A stretch of DNA of 64,000 bases from Bettongia penicillata ogilbyi (taxonomy: Eukaryota > Chordata > Mammalia > Diprotodontia > Potoroidae). The DNA lies in NCBI GenBank assembly GCA_023548195.1, contig JAJHZJ010000041.1:248001-312000 (forward strand), in the 5' to 3' direction. The notes under the pieces were generated by a model. The model did no database searches. It had not been told where the DNA came from and saw only the letters and a program-made list of their open reading frames with translations. A program made the translations under genes and the position numbers. Position 1 is the first letter of the stretch; each line of letters opens with the position of its first letter. This document shows positions 1 to 12,095 of this stretch, piece after piece.

Positions 1-175
1 GGGTGGTGGGTGGGCTCAGGCCCTGGAAGAGCTCAAAAAGGATTTTGAAAAGCAAGTTAGACAGGTGGAGGAAAAACTGGGAAGAGAAATGAGAGAGATA
101 CAAGAAAAGTATGAAAATCGGGTCAATACCTTGGTAAAGGAGACCCAAAAAAATGCTGAGGAGAAAATTAATTAG
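1..175 (+). mobile_element. L1 ORF1 fragment (coiled-coil region)
   Basis: From about base 15 an open frame reads through a charged heptad-like stretch (start LEELKKDFEKQ) to a TAG near 174. This is the coiled-coil part of marsupial L1 ORF1p, the RNA-binding chaperone of the retrotransposon. A homologous stretch occurs at about 55,217 in this window. The copy runs off the left edge and lacks the RRM and C-terminal domains, so it is a dead fragment. Confidence 0.8.
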
Positions 176-1229
176 TAGTCACCCAGAGATTAATTTTGAG
201 ATCACATATTTCACATTCAAATAGCAAATAACATGATGATATAACTCATCTGTGACATGAGTGCATGACAATTAATATTGAAAGTGGTAGATTTTACCCA
301 TCTTTAGGAATTACACGTGCCAACTCAAAATTTTCTTCAACTGCAAATTCCATATTTTTTTAAATTGTTGTACCGTACTCACTTTCATTTAGAGCAAATT
401 CACCATGTTAGAATTGTAATTGCTGGCTTTTATTTGAACTTTGTTTTCATTGGGAAAATGCATAATTTTGTGTGAGTTGTATTCAAGAATATCCAATAAC
501 TTTGGTCATTGTTTTTTACTTCCAAAAATTCTTCTGTACTCCTTTCAGGAGATGAGCCCCACAGTTTGGAAAACTTTGACCTAGAGGATTTATAAGGTTC
601 TATTTGTCTCTAAATCCTATGATCCTGTAAATCAATGTCGCTCTCTTCTAGAAGCTGACAAAAGGAATAGGAAATAATCTCAGAGCAAAGATCTTAAGAA
701 TACTATTTTCTTACTGTGCAATTTTATTAACATTACAGTCTTAGAAGTACTTATAGAAGAAGAAAAAGTACTAAAAGATCAAAGACATGAAAAGAATATG
801 AAATAGACCAAGTGTACATAAAGGAGATCTGTGCTATATGAGCCAAAATTGTTAGGGAATTCAGGGAATTTAGTCATGACATATCTGAAAGAGAAGGACC
901 AGGAAGGAAAATATCAAGGTCATTAAAAAAAAAATTTGAACATATTCACACAAGAAAAAGACAACTGAAAAAAAATTAACTACTGACCAAAAAATTCTTT
1001 CCCATCTATATAATTATTTTAAATAATCTACAGATATAGAAGACTTCCTTACTGTTGTAGAATAAAAAACAAACAAAAATAATGTTTGCCATTACACAAT
1101 TAAATGAAAGTTGTAGATAATACAAAATTCCACTATGCTTATCATTTTCATCATAAAAGGTACTTGATTCAATTGAGCATAATGCTACATTAGAAACTTC
1201 CTTCCCCCCCAAATGATGTGTCTCCCATT
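176..1229. other. Unassigned AT-rich stretch
   Basis: About 1 kb of AT-rich sequence with A-runs. I recognise no repeat family or coding frame here. Confidence 0.5.
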
Positions 1230-1355
1230 AATGAATCAAAATCATTCAAGATTACCTGAAAGGTATAACAGGGATAACCTGGTTCCACAACATCAACACA
1301 ACAGGTGAAGCACAAAGAAAATATATGCTCATTAATGTTTTTTGAAAGGGGGAGT
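1230..1355 (+). mobile_element. 3' end of ERV internal region with polypurine tract
   Basis: The bases just before the LTR form a purine tract (tttgaaagggggag, 1341-1354). This is the expected plus-strand primer site immediately 5' of a 3' LTR. About 110 bases upstream probably belong to the provirus interior, but no env or pol frame is readable. The left limit is a guess. Confidence 0.5.
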
Positions 1356-1694
1356 TGTTAGGGCCCAGCTCTGGACCGTGGCCTCCTGTGAGGGTAGTTG
1401 AGACGCCTGGAGGTGCTAACCTGCCCTTAGGGTACTGGGAACGCCTCGGTAACAGCGCTGGCTCCACCCACGGGGAGGAACATGGGAGGAGCTCGGGCTG
1501 GTAATATAACCTGGGGTAAAGGGCTTGCTCTCTCTCTTCTCTCCCTGCTTCAACATGAAAGTAATAAAGGCCGTGCATCTATCACTCGGGTGCTCTGTCT
1601 AGTCATTTCCCCTCCCTCACTGGAGGGGCCGGAGACGTCCGAAGACCGGGTAAGGTAAGTATCCAGGCGAAGGTCAGGGTAGCAGACCCTGACA
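1356..1694 (+). mobile_element. Endogenous retrovirus 3' LTR
   Basis: This 339-base block is clearly more GC-rich than its surroundings. It begins TGTTAGGG and ends CCCTGACA, imperfect inverted termini of the TG...CA type. Inside are a TATA-like motif (taatataa, about 1502-1509) and a poly(A) signal AATAAA at 1563-1568, giving a U3-R-U5 order on the plus strand. The polypurine tract on the left shows it is a 3' LTR, not simply a solo LTR. No clear target-site duplication is visible. Family not identified. Confidence 0.72.
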
Positions 1695-3359
1695 TGAAGG
1701 TCCATTTTTAATACCAATATTTTACTGAAGAATAGGAGTAAAAGGCATAGTTGAGGAAAAATATAACAGGAAAAATAATGTTAGTCAAGTGGCATGGATG
1801 CGAGAGGAAAAGTCAACAGCCAAAATGTTCTGCCGGTATTAATGAAATGCCAGGATTTTTCTGAAAATTCAACAGGTTTATTGAAGAAAGACCCAGCATG
1901 CTAGATACATCCTTATTGGTCAACTTAACGGGAAAGACATTGACAAAATTTGCACAGACTGGGCAAGCATGAATGACTTATAGTCTGCATCATGGAATGA
2001 AACATCCAAATTATTGAGATTATGGCTTCATTTCATTATTTGACAGTCATTTCATTTTAATCCAGGCAAAGAAAAGGTGAGACAAAATGAAATTTCTAGG
2101 ATGTAAAGTTATATTATACAATTGATTGGGAACTTCTTTTATCACCAATGAAGGGGAATCAAATTAAAATGACAAGGAAAGAGGGGGAGAAGTTCCTAAT
2201 TATAGTTATTGGATAACAGGGAATATAGAAATTTTACTTCCCAAAGTTTTAAGAAAATGATGAATAACTATGTTTAGAAAACAGTTTGGTACTGTCTTCT
2301 CTGGAATTTCCATCCAGATTTAAAATTCTGAGATCCTCCACCTAGGGATGAGTTTTCTTCAGAAATTCTGATCTTTAGATGACTCTGGTTAATACACTTG
2401 AACACAGAGGGATTGAAATAGACTCAAGAATTTAGGAAGAAATGTGAGATCTAGAAGCTTATAATACTTTGTAATACAAGTACTTTCATAATCATAATCG
2501 AGAATTTCTTCAATACAAGATATAGGTGAGAAATAGATGCTATCACCCTATAAGAGCTCTAAAAATGACCTAAAGGGATGATTCCATGTTAATATCCAAT
2601 GCCCCTTCAATTTTGAAGACTTTAAAGCCTTTATCTAACTCTGAGTGATGACAATTTAAAGAATAAGTTTTGATAATACAAAGCAATCTCATTTGGTTTC
2701 ACTTTTTTTTCTTACAAAACACACTAAAAAGACACCTGACATCTCTAACTCAAGCACGCTTTGCTGAGACAATGAAGATTTTCAATAAATTATCTAAAAA
2801 CTTTTCATACTATCAACTATTCTTCTTAGTTTGAGAGAGAAACATATGGTAATAGGTGGGTGTGATAAAATCATGACAGATATATGAGCACAATGGGAAT
2901 TTCTTTTAAAAAAATCTTTACCTAAATTACTTTTCCATTTTACTACATTTTCTTATTAGTATGCCAATACCATTACACAGCAAGGGAAAGGGTATGCTGT
3001 TAGCCTATGTATGTGATCACTCTTTAATGCAATGAATTTCTCTACTTCATTATTTTCAGAACCTCACTGAAAAAGTACTATGTGTCACTGGAGTTTTTAA
3101 AGGTAAAAAAAAGAACACAAAATGTGTATGCTTCATGATAATGTCTCAGACTAAAAAAAAACTTGGAAAATTCACACAAATGAATTTAAATAATGTCAAA
3201 AATAACAGGGAAAAAGATCTGAAACAATGTGTATAGCCTCTGGCATCTATAGACCAATGCATAGAATTATGAAATAAGCAAATTGAAATTTTAATACACA
3301 GAGGAAAATGCAATCTGTTAAATACCATATATCTAACAGAGAAGAACTCATAAATCAAT
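1695..3359. other. Unassigned AT-rich stretch
   Basis: No gene or repeat that I can name. All reading frames are short. Confidence 0.5.
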
Positions 3360-3570
3360 CAACTTATATTAAACATTTATATGCCAGAGGCTTTGTTAAA
3401 AACTAGAGATACAAAGAAAAAGAAAAAAACAAAATAAAATTGAAAAATGTAGTTCCTACCCATAGAATAATCAGTGATTCAATAGTCAGTAAGCATTTAA
3501 AGGCAAAAAGACTGTCTTTACCCAAGGATTTTACATTCTAATGGAAAGATTGTAACATATATGCATGGAA
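3360..3570 (-). mobile_element. L2 LINE 3'-end remnants, antisense
   Basis: Two adjacent pieces (about 3,360-3,450 and 3,475-3,560) match the antisense L2 3' end: 'aaacatttatatgccag...gagatacaaag' and 'ggattttacattctaatgg'. They are diverged and partial. Confidence 0.5.
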
Positions 3571-4790
3571 AATATATCTGTAGAATTGCTGTCTAAATAC
3601 ACAAACAGTTCAGCTCACATGTGGCAGGTCTGATATAAATTTGGCCCACATGTTCTTAAGCAATTGAGATTTCAGCCTCTGTGTGAAACTGGAGGAGAGC
3701 TATGGCTGGATGTTTGCTCCTTTCTATCTCTAAGAGCTCTATTAACCTAGAATTACATTTAGATACCCTACCACATCTCAAATATTGGTAAAATAAGGAT
3801 ACAATACTTTGGGGAGAGAAAGGATCAATGTCAATTTCCTTGATTGCTCTCAATGGAATGGGAGCACTTAGTTAATATTTACCAGCTTACCTCCTTCCTA
3901 CTAAATAAGGATTATATGAAATACCCCAAATCAGTAGTACATCTCTGTATCAAAGTAAGCTAAAAACAAATTTTAGGGACATTATACACAAGAGCAAAAA
4001 AAAGAGAGAAAAGAATAAATTGACTCTTTTCCTTGGAACTATGTAAAAATTCAGCTGAAAGAGAGATAAGAATTTCACCAAAAGCAGTCAACTTTCAGTA
4101 GAGTCTAGGATTGTGAGCACTGGAAGTCAGGGGACGTCTTAGGAGCTCCTGATAGCCATTAAAAAGTGAATGCCTTGCCTCTCTCAAATGCTTATTTCAA
4201 AGTCCATCAACTATACGAAAAAATCCATTTCCCCTCATGGAGGCAAGCAGAATAGTCCAGTGTACTCTCAGCCAGCGTTAGGTTGTCTTACATATATGCA
4301 GAGCATCCCAGTCACAGGACATTCTTTCAGGGTCCCATCTAACCACAGTGGCTGGGGTGTTTATACACATAAGGACTGTATTTTTTTTCTGTATGATATG
4401 TATATCCATATGGATCTGTCTAAATGTGTCTTGCAAGAAGGAATGAATAAATACTTGAGTGTTCTCATTTCCTTATTCCCCACCTCCATCATTCTTCAAG
4501 GGAGACTGATTCTTGCCAGAAAGAGAGCAGGACTGTGGAACCAGAGGCCAGCCATTCTTCTTTCCTCACAGAAAAGTGGTAGGGCAAGAAGAAAATTATA
4601 TATATTCCCCTAAAGGGACATTTTTAGGTTCAAATTAAGCTCTTGACCTTTATCCCTCAATGAAGAAGGAGTATCCCAAGCAATATAGCAAAACTTAACT
4701 TCTTTCTGACAATAAATTCATTTAACAAATAGCAAATAAACTCATTTATCAAACCAATAGCAAACAGAAATCAAAGTATAGATATGAGCT
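3571..4790. other. Unassigned stretch with a 147-codon frame
   Basis: A plus-strand open frame at 4,170-4,613 (147 codons) resembles no protein I know and has no visible splice or codon signature of a real exon. The rest is AT-rich and featureless. Confidence 0.4.
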
Positions 4791-5002
4791 AGGCAGTTAG
4801 GTGGCACAGTGGATAGAGTACCAGGCTTGGAGTCAGGAAGATCTAAGTTCAAACCTCTATCTATATGATTTTGAGCAAGTTGCTTAACACTATTTCCTTC
4901 CATTTCCTCATCTGCAAAATGAGCTAGAGAAGGAAAGGGTAAACCACTCCAGTATCTTTGCTAAGAAAAAGAGTCAGACACAACTGAAAAGACTGAACAA
5001 AA
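4791..5002 (+). mobile_element. Marsupial tRNA-derived SINE
   Basis: It starts 'aggcagttaggtggcaca', runs through 'ggagtcaggaagatctaagt' and the 'tttcctcatctgcaaaatga' core, and ends with the 'actgaaaagactgaacaa' tail. That is the complete order of the common marsupial SINE (MAR1/WALLSI-like). Confidence 0.85.
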
Positions 5003-5030
5003 GATCTATAGGAATGGAAATTACTTTTTA

Positions 5031-5280
5031 GGGCATCTAGGTGGTACAGTAAATAGAGCACAGAGTCTAGAGTCAGGAAGACCTAAGTTCAAATCTGATA
5101 TCAGATGCTTTACTAGCTGTGTGACCCTGGGCAAGTCACTTCACCCTGTCTGCCTAAGTTTCCTCATCTATAAAATGATCTGGAGAAAGAAATGACATAT
5201 TATTCCAGTAGCTTTGCAATGAAACCCCAAAATGGGATCATGAAGAGTCAGGCATGACTAAACAAACTGGGCAATAACAA
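5031..5280 (+). mobile_element. Marsupial tRNA-derived SINE
   Basis: A second, nearly full-length copy in the same orientation as the SINE just upstream, about 28 bases away. It has the tRNA-like head, 'tgtgaccctgggcaagtcac', the CORE-like 'cctcatctataaaatga', and a tail ending in 'gggcaataacaa'. Confidence 0.85.
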
Positions 5281-5640
5281 ATACATATGGGAACATATAC
5301 CAGATAACAGTGAATGAATCAGCTAAAACAAAAAAGGGCCCCAAATCTCATCTAAGGGGAAATTCCCCAGAGTCTTCAGTACAGTAAGCTGGAGATACAG
5401 ACATGATTGAGGTGCCAGATCATCTACCTGTTGACTCCTTCCCAGGGCCTTTCCCTCAAGAGACATGAAGAAAGCCTGGAGCCGTACGTCTTCTTCCTCA
5501 AATATGGTCCTGAAGAAGCCCATATCTCTTCTCCCAAGTTCTTAGCATCTTTGCACAGATGTGTAATTGAGTAATTAATCTCCACTGATGAAAAGAGTCA
5601 TATAAATTGATTTTAAGTCACAAGCTATACCTATTATTAT
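5281..5640. other. Unassigned stretch
   Basis: Contains a short minus-strand frame of 66 codons with no recognisable domain. No repeat recognised. Confidence 0.4.
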
Positions 5641-5830
5641 GTAAGACACATGCAGGTAGGTGTACAGTAATCATTCATGGGCAGGCAATAACAGCTGGGG
5701 AAACAGGAAAAGCCTGTTGCAGAAGGTGACATTTGATCTGAACTTTGAAGGAAACCAGGGATTCTAAAAGGTGAATATGACGAGGCATAAAAATGAGAAA
5801 TGAACAGTTGAGAATTGATTAGTTTAATTG
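5641..5830 (-). mobile_element. L2 LINE remnant, antisense
   Basis: 'gaaggtgacatttgatctga' and 'gaaggaaaccagggattct' are the antisense L2 signature seen also in the longer copy at about 24.6 kb. Confidence 0.5.
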
Positions 5831-7304
5831 CCTAAAAATGAAAAGCCTGGAAGTCTCATGGGAAAGCTTGAATTTTCAACATTTCAAATAAAATTCAGAA
5901 GATGACTTCTTAACACCTCACTGCTCTAAAATGCCCCACAATCTATTTGTATCTCATTCCAGCATTGACAAGTGAGAGAAATGATTATTAATAATCAATT
6001 AATATTGGGAAGATCCAAGGTTTTTTCCCTTACTATATCCTCATTCAAAGCCCAGTTCTACCTAGCAAAGGACATTGTTGATAGATTAGATTGTCCAAAT
6101 TCTCTGGGGACATGCTTCCCACCCCCACCAACTAGAAGACATCTATAAGAGCATTTAATCTAGGTGGAATTCTTACCCCACCTTTGTTCTTTGTTCACTG
6201 CTAGCTACAGTATAGGATAGACCTTTTTGTATAGACTGCCTGAAGCAGGAGTCGTTTGACCAGAAAGGAGTCTCTCTTTGTCCATGAGTGACATGATCAG
6301 AGGCACATACCTAGTCCCTCATTATGATAGGCTCATCTCTTATTATAATACTTATTCACTTATTAACTGTTATCCAGTCTGAGTTATTTTCTGTTTATTG
6401 GCAATACTCACTCTTTCAAGGGTATATAAACATTGAGTGACCTCCAAGATTTGTCTTTGGTTTAGAAAAGAAGCTAAATGACCATCATTTTATAAATTAT
6501 CTATTAGCCATAATTAATAAAATTTGTTATTAGTTACCCAGAAATTATGTCTTTCAGATTTTTGATACATTGCATATGAGAAAAGTGAGTAAAGCATATT
6601 ATTTCCCTTCATCTTATACACGAAGAAGTAGACATTTTAAAAAGCAGATGTAAGGAAATGGGAAATTTTTTGTTTGATATAGAAAGTATTACCCACAGTA
6701 ATTACAGCTGCCCTTCAGAATCATGATGTCTCCTGTTATTCAATGCCACATCACAGGTTATGACTATATTTCAAATGAAGTTAGAGTTCAAAGTATTAAA
6801 CACAGTATTTTCAGCTATTTTTACAAAGTAATCTAGCACAGCCACAAAGACATAGTGTCATATAAAATGACCAAAAGCCCAGATGCCCAAAAGCTAATTA
6901 GTTTAGTAGCCACATCAATTTTAAAAAATTAGGTGCCTAATTTTTCATGTATATATGCAAGGCATTGTAAAGTGGTGAGGGCAGGGGTGGAGTGGGAAGG
7001 AGACTACTCAGAAGTTTAACATCCTCAGAAGTTTAACACACAGAAAAAAGCATCAAAGGCACTGGGCCTTTGATATTTTGTGTACTGAAAGGCAATCAAG
7101 ACCATCACCAAAGAAGACAATACTACCATGGTGGTATTAACTGTATGCCTAACATGAGATTACCAAATTGTCCATTCTTTTGACTGTGATGCCAGGAAAA
7201 ATTCTCAGTGAAACTGGCTCATAGTATGCATGAGCATAATTTTATCATTGTTAATATTTCTTCATCTCCATCAGGAACTAAATATATGAGATCAGTAATG
7301 AAAA
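5831..7304. other. Unassigned AT-rich stretch
   Basis: No coding frame above 60 codons and no repeat that I can name across about 1.5 kb. Confidence 0.5.
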
Positions 7305-7495
7305 TAACAATAATAGTTTGCATCTAAATAGCAATTTATGGTTTATGAAGTACTTTTCTCTCATCCACTGGCTGAGATTTTTTATATGCAAAGATATTAT
7401 TTTATAAGCAAAGAAAATGAGTAACTTACTCAAAGGCATACAGGTGAGTTAGAGTTGAGACTGAAAGACAGGTTTTCTGACAAGTTATATTGTCT
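7305..7495 (-). mobile_element. MIR SINE, antisense
   Basis: 'agcaatttatggtttatgaagta' style start and 'aaagaaaatgagtaacttactc' match the antisense MIR tail and core. Diverged. Confidence 0.5.
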
Positions 7496-7549
7496 TATGG
7501 AAAGTTGGGAACTGAAAGAAGCAAAAGACTTAATATTACTTTAGAAAAA

Positions 7550-7740
7550 GCATGATTGAGTATAGTATGGAATGTCAAATGCTGGAGCCAGGAAGACCTG
7601 ACATCAAATTCTACTTCAGACATGTGAACCTGGGCAAATCCTTTCACTTCTGCATGTATCAGGTTTCCTAAATTGTAAAATGAGGGGGATGGATTCTGGC
7701 TTTAAATCTATGATTTTATCATCCTGTGACTGATGGTATT
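7550..7740 (+). mobile_element. tRNA-derived SINE (MIR/CORE type)
   Basis: 'ggagccaggaagacctgaca', 'gtgaacctgggcaaatcctt' and 'ctaaattgtaaaatgaggg' mark a diverged sense SINE. It ends with the 'ctttaaatctatgat' tail common in marsupial copies. Confidence 0.65.
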
Positions 7741-7989
7741 AAAAAAGAGCTTATCACTAAAGTGCCTGGCATTGATATATTATAACAGATCCTTGAAAAC
7801 TATCTGGAAAAAAATGTTTGGGGGTGGGAATGGAAAGGTCATATTTCATTAGAGTGCCATTATTTTCTCTTATCATAAAATAGCATATCATAATAAAACT
7901 AGTCTGTTACCATGTGGTAAGTATTTAGTCACCTTTTGCTGAAAAATAAATGGAATTTTTGTTCCTATATTTTAGTACTTCCATGGCTT

Positions 7990-8230
7990 ATTTTGCTTTT
8001 AAATATTTTATTTTTTCCAATTACATGTAGAAAAAATTTTAACTTCATTTTTTTTATTTTGAATTTCAAATTCTCTTCCTTCCCCTCTCTCTCCTCATCG
8101 AGAAGGCAAATAATTTGATACAGGTTATACATGAGCAATCATGCAAAATATATCTCTGTATCAGTCATGTTGCTTATTACAATTTCTATATACTATAGCA
8201 AAAACAAGAAGATGGATTTTTCAAACATTA
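7990..8230 (-). mobile_element. L1 3' end, antisense
   Basis: 'aatattttattttttccaat' followed by a pyrimidine-rich tract and 'tacaggttatacatgagcaatc' is the antisense 3' untranslated end of marsupial L1. Everything upstream of this in the element is missing (5' truncation). Confidence 0.7.
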
Positions 8231-8837
8231 CTAACTCATGTAGATTTTTAATAACTCTTAATATGATGAAACACCACCATCTACAGGAACAATGATGGTG
8301 CTGCATTTGCCAAGCTTAAAGCAGAATCCGAGTATCTAATCTAATGATTATACATACTAAAATGTATAAAGTGAATCCTTCCAGAGGTACAGATCACACC
8401 TCCATTCACTTCTCACCTTGTACAATTCCTGTCAGTTTCCTCCTCTAAATCTCCTACAATACTTAAACTTGCTTTTGTTTTGTTTTTAAATGGAGAGGAC
8501 AGGTCAGGGAAAGTCGTTTGCTAAGTCTCCAAACACGAAATATTCACCAAAAAAGTAAATAAGTGTTCCACAGAATATCCATCCATCATCCTGTAAACCT
8601 CTAGATCTCTTGACTTTATAATGGTAAGAATAGAGCACAATGTCAGTCTATCTGGTATCCTTTATTTTCCTCTATGATAACAGTATCTCCTTTTCTGAAA
8701 ACATAAGTACTAACAAGAAATGGGCAGACAGATCACTCATTACATATTATGTAAATCCTTGTATTTTTAGGTTAGTTTGCTCAAAGTTGTATCTAAAATT
8801 CCTGATCTGATCTTAGAAGCATATCCAGAAGATGCAT
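8231..8837. other. Unassigned stretch
   Basis: No gene or repeat recognised between the L1 end and the EEF1A1 pseudogene. Confidence 0.4.
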
Positions 8838-10440
8838 TATTTTTCTCATTAAACTTTTTTAATGGTCTCAAAATTCTGTGACACATTTTTGGTCAGGTTG
8901 TTTCTATTTAAAAATTATTGATTTTAAAAACTAACAAGTTAAAACTGTTATGAAACAAATGATCCACAAAACCATTCCTTTTCTTCTGAAGCTTTTATAA
9001 TGTACTGTAATAATTAACTTGTCTTTTAGTTATAAACCAAAATAGACAATTGAGACAAAGAGTTCTGAGATCTTTCTTCCACCATTGATTAAGGCTGGAG
9101 TAGCAGGTGTTATACACAATATTCATTTAGCCCTACAGGCTTTCTCAGCAGATTTTGTGACCTTGCCAGCTCCAGCAGCCTTCTTGACAGCTGCCTTGGT
9201 GACATTAGCTACAACAGTCTGCCTCATGTCATGACCAACAAAATGATCCAGAGGAGGATAATCAGAGAAGTTCTCAACACACATGGGCTTTCCTAGAACC
9301 ATGTCAACAATGGCAGAATCATCATATTTCAGAAATTTAGAGTCATCTTCTGGCTCCTTATCAGAATGATCAATCTTCAGTTCAGCAAGCTTGAAAGCTA
9401 TGTAAGTAGTGTGACAATCCAGAACAGATGCATAAACAGTACTGTTCTGGCCTGGATGGTTCAACAGAGTGATATGCTTAGTGAAGCCAATACTCCCATG
9501 GGAGAGTTATTCTTGCTGCCATTAGACATTGCCATGGCAGTCATGTTTGACAGAAATGTTCTTGACATTGAAACTAACATCATCCCCAAGCAGAGCCTCA
9601 GTCAAAGCTCATGGTACATTTCAACACACTTCATTTCAGTAGTAATGTTGACTGGGGAAAAGAGGATTACCATGCTGGTTTTAGAACACCAGTCTCTATA
9701 CAAACAACAAATATAGTACTAATAATGTCAATCTATAGGCAACTTGGAGGGACAAACACAAGGGCTTGTTAAATGGATGAGTTGGTGATAGGATGCAATC
9801 CAAAGCCTTAAGCAGTGTAACTCCATTGGCATTGCCATCCTTAAGACTGAGCTTTCATCCTTGAACTTGGCTCTATCATGTTGTCACCATTCCACTTTGA
9901 AATTGGTATGAAACCTACTGTGTCAGGCTTGTAGCCAATTTCCTTAATATAGATATTAACTTCCTTGACAATTTCCTCATATCCACTGGGAGGTCAGTGG
10001 AATCCATTTTATTGACACAATCAATTTTTTCCCACCTAATATGTAGGTCAGAAGCGCATTCTCACAGCTCTACCCATTCTTGGAAACACCAGCTTCAAAT
10101 TCAACACCAGCAGCAGCAATCAGGACAGCACAGTCAGCCTGAGATGTGCCTGTAATCATGTTCTGTATCCTCCAGCATCAATCCTTGTCGCATAATGCTT
10201 GTTTGTCTCTCCAAAGGGAGATATCAACAATAATACCACATTAACATTCAGTCTTCAGCTTGTCCAAGACCCAGGAATATTTGAAGGAGGTCTTTCCCAT
10301 CTCAGCAGTCTTTTTCTTGAACTTCTCAGTGGGTCTCTTATCAGTTCTGTCACAGTTGTAGATAAAGTGGCCAGTAATAGGGAACCTGTCGGTCTAAATG
10401 TCAAATGATGATAATGGTAATGTGTCTTTTCAGTGTCCAT
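8838..10440 (-). pseudogene. EEF1A1P: EEF1A1 processed pseudogene
   Basis: The minus strand carries a broken, intronless copy of translation elongation factor 1-alpha 1, which delivers aminoacyl-tRNA to the ribosome. The start ATG is at 10,440 (MDTEKTHYHYHH... where the gene has MGKEKTHINIVV). The stop TGA is at 9,123-9,125, after a C-terminus containing [20 protein letters not shown] and [16 protein letters not shown]. The coding span is about 1,318 bases against about 1,389 in the gene, with several frameshifts and in-frame stops. The 3' UTR is also recognisable to about 8,838 (tggtggaagaa... to ...aaaaagtttaatgagaa). Lack of introns and retention of the 3' UTR indicate an L1-mediated retrocopy. 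Its poly(A) tail has decayed. It cannot make EF1A. Confidence 0.93.
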
Positions 10441-10569
10441 TTTTGTGGAGATATAATGATTTCCAGCCTGGGTTCTCATAGAAAACCCATTATGAAAAAA
10501 AAAGGATGCATTTTTAAAATCATTTTTCCATAGTTATTCTCCACCAACTAAATAAAATAGAAAGAATAG

Positions 10570-10745
10570 TCTCATGTATGGAAAGGACACTGGGCTTGGA
10601 ATAGATCCTTGGGTTCCAGTTCCACCCCTGATTCATAACAAAAAGCAAATGATACATGGTCTGTGTTCTCTTTCCTGATCTGTAAAATAGGAATAATAAT
10701 CCTTGCATTTCATACTTCACTAGATTCCTGTGGGTTTTACCACCC
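10570..10745 (+). mobile_element. MIR SINE, sense
   Basis: 'aggacactgggcttggaata' and 'ctgatctgtaaaataggaat' followed by 'aataatccttgcatttcat' is the MIR order of tRNA-like head, core and tail. Confidence 0.7.
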
Positions 10746-10988
10746 AAAGATGTTGATAGCTACACACCAATTCTTATTCATCGTAAGGACTGCATCCTTT
10801 GGAGTCTCAATTTCATCTGGGTGGTTTGTGCATTCCCCAAATAGCACTCAAATGAAATATACCCTTCTCCCCTTCATACTCCCAGGCAATTGCTCATAAG
10901 CAGCTTTCAAGAATCTACTAAAATAAATTTTAATTTTTTACCTGAATTTGAATTTTAATGACATGCCATCTTTTATACCATCACACAA

Positions 10989-11232
10989 GGAGCAACTATA
11001 TGTATAGTGGATAGAACACTGAGTGTGGAGTCAGGAATACCTAAGTTCAAATCTGACCTCATACACTAACTATGTGACCATGGGCAAATCATTTAACCTT
11101 ATCTGCCTTAGTTTCCTGATCTGCAAAATAAGCTGGAGAAGAGTATGACAAACCAATTCATTATCTTTGCCAAGAACACCTCCAAATGGGGGTCACAAAG
11201 AGTCAGACACAACTGAAAATTACTCAACAGCA
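10989..11232 (+). mobile_element. Marsupial tRNA-derived SINE
   Basis: A nearly full-length copy: tRNA-like head with 'tggagtcaggaatacctaag', 'tgaccatgggcaaatcattt', 'ctgatctgcaaaataagctg', and the tail 'gtcacaaagagtcagacaca'. Confidence 0.85.
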
Positions 11233-11239
11233 TAAAATA

Positions 11240-11420
11240 ATGAGATCATAGATTTTGAGCTAAAAGAAACCTTAGAGGTCATAGAATCCAACCTCCTGTT
11301 CTTACAATTTAGCAAAACTGAGGTGAAATAACCCTCTCAGGATCATGGGTAGTATCTGAGGTATGATTTGAACTCCAGTCTTCTTGACTCCAACATTTGA
11401 CACTTTTTCTATGTGATTTT
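11240..11420 (-). mobile_element. MIR-type SINE, antisense
   Basis: 'tcatagattttgagctaaaa' and 'aggtcatagaatccaacctc' followed by 'aaaactgaggtgaaataacc' is the antisense marsupial MIR/THER-type SINE. Confidence 0.6.
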
Positions 11421-12095
11421 GAGACTTAGTGACCTTTTGTCTTCAGCTAAGCCTCTCTATGTGGGATTACATTGAGTCCTTGCCAGGGGTATGTAAATTT
11501 GAATGTTTATCCAATTAGAACTTGGCACTGGGTTCCCCACCCACTAGCAGATGTCACATTCTTTTTTGACTGCTATATTTCAGTGAGTTTTAGTCATATG
11601 ACCTTGGCACAATAGAGTTGGTTCTCCACTGAATCAGACACATATTCTTAGATATTATGTGCAACATTTCTCAGCATATAATTGATAAACAAGCAAAAAA
11701 CACATACTGTAGTAACTAGCACATAGTGTATACTAAACAATAAAATGTTTACTGAGCTGATTTGAACTCATTGCTTTTCTACATTCTGGAAGTCCCCCAG
11801 ACATAGCTTCACTCTGAACCCAGGAGATCTAGGAATCATACATCTTGAGCCTGTTTTGTTCCCTGTAGCCACTCTCCTTCAAGTAGTCAAAAGAATGCTT
11901 CATTTACTGGATAAAAATTTAGAAATTACTTTATCATTCAGATCCTAGGATATAGGATATAGATGAATTCAGGAGAAAACTGAAGCTCTCATAATGGTTT
12001 TCAATCTTGGCTGTCTTACCTTAGCAGAATTTTCCAACATCTTCTGGCCACTGGTAGTCCATGATGAAGCAGAACAAGTGGTTCATTCTGACAAG
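11421..12095. other. Unassigned stretch
   Basis: No recognisable gene or repeat. Confidence 0.4.

Noticed and set aside
1252..1578. 108-codon minus-strand frame
   Set aside because: Runs antisense through the retroviral LTR; the LTR structure explains the sequence better.
9366..9716. 116-codon plus-strand frame
   Set aside because: Antisense of the EEF1A1 processed pseudogene.
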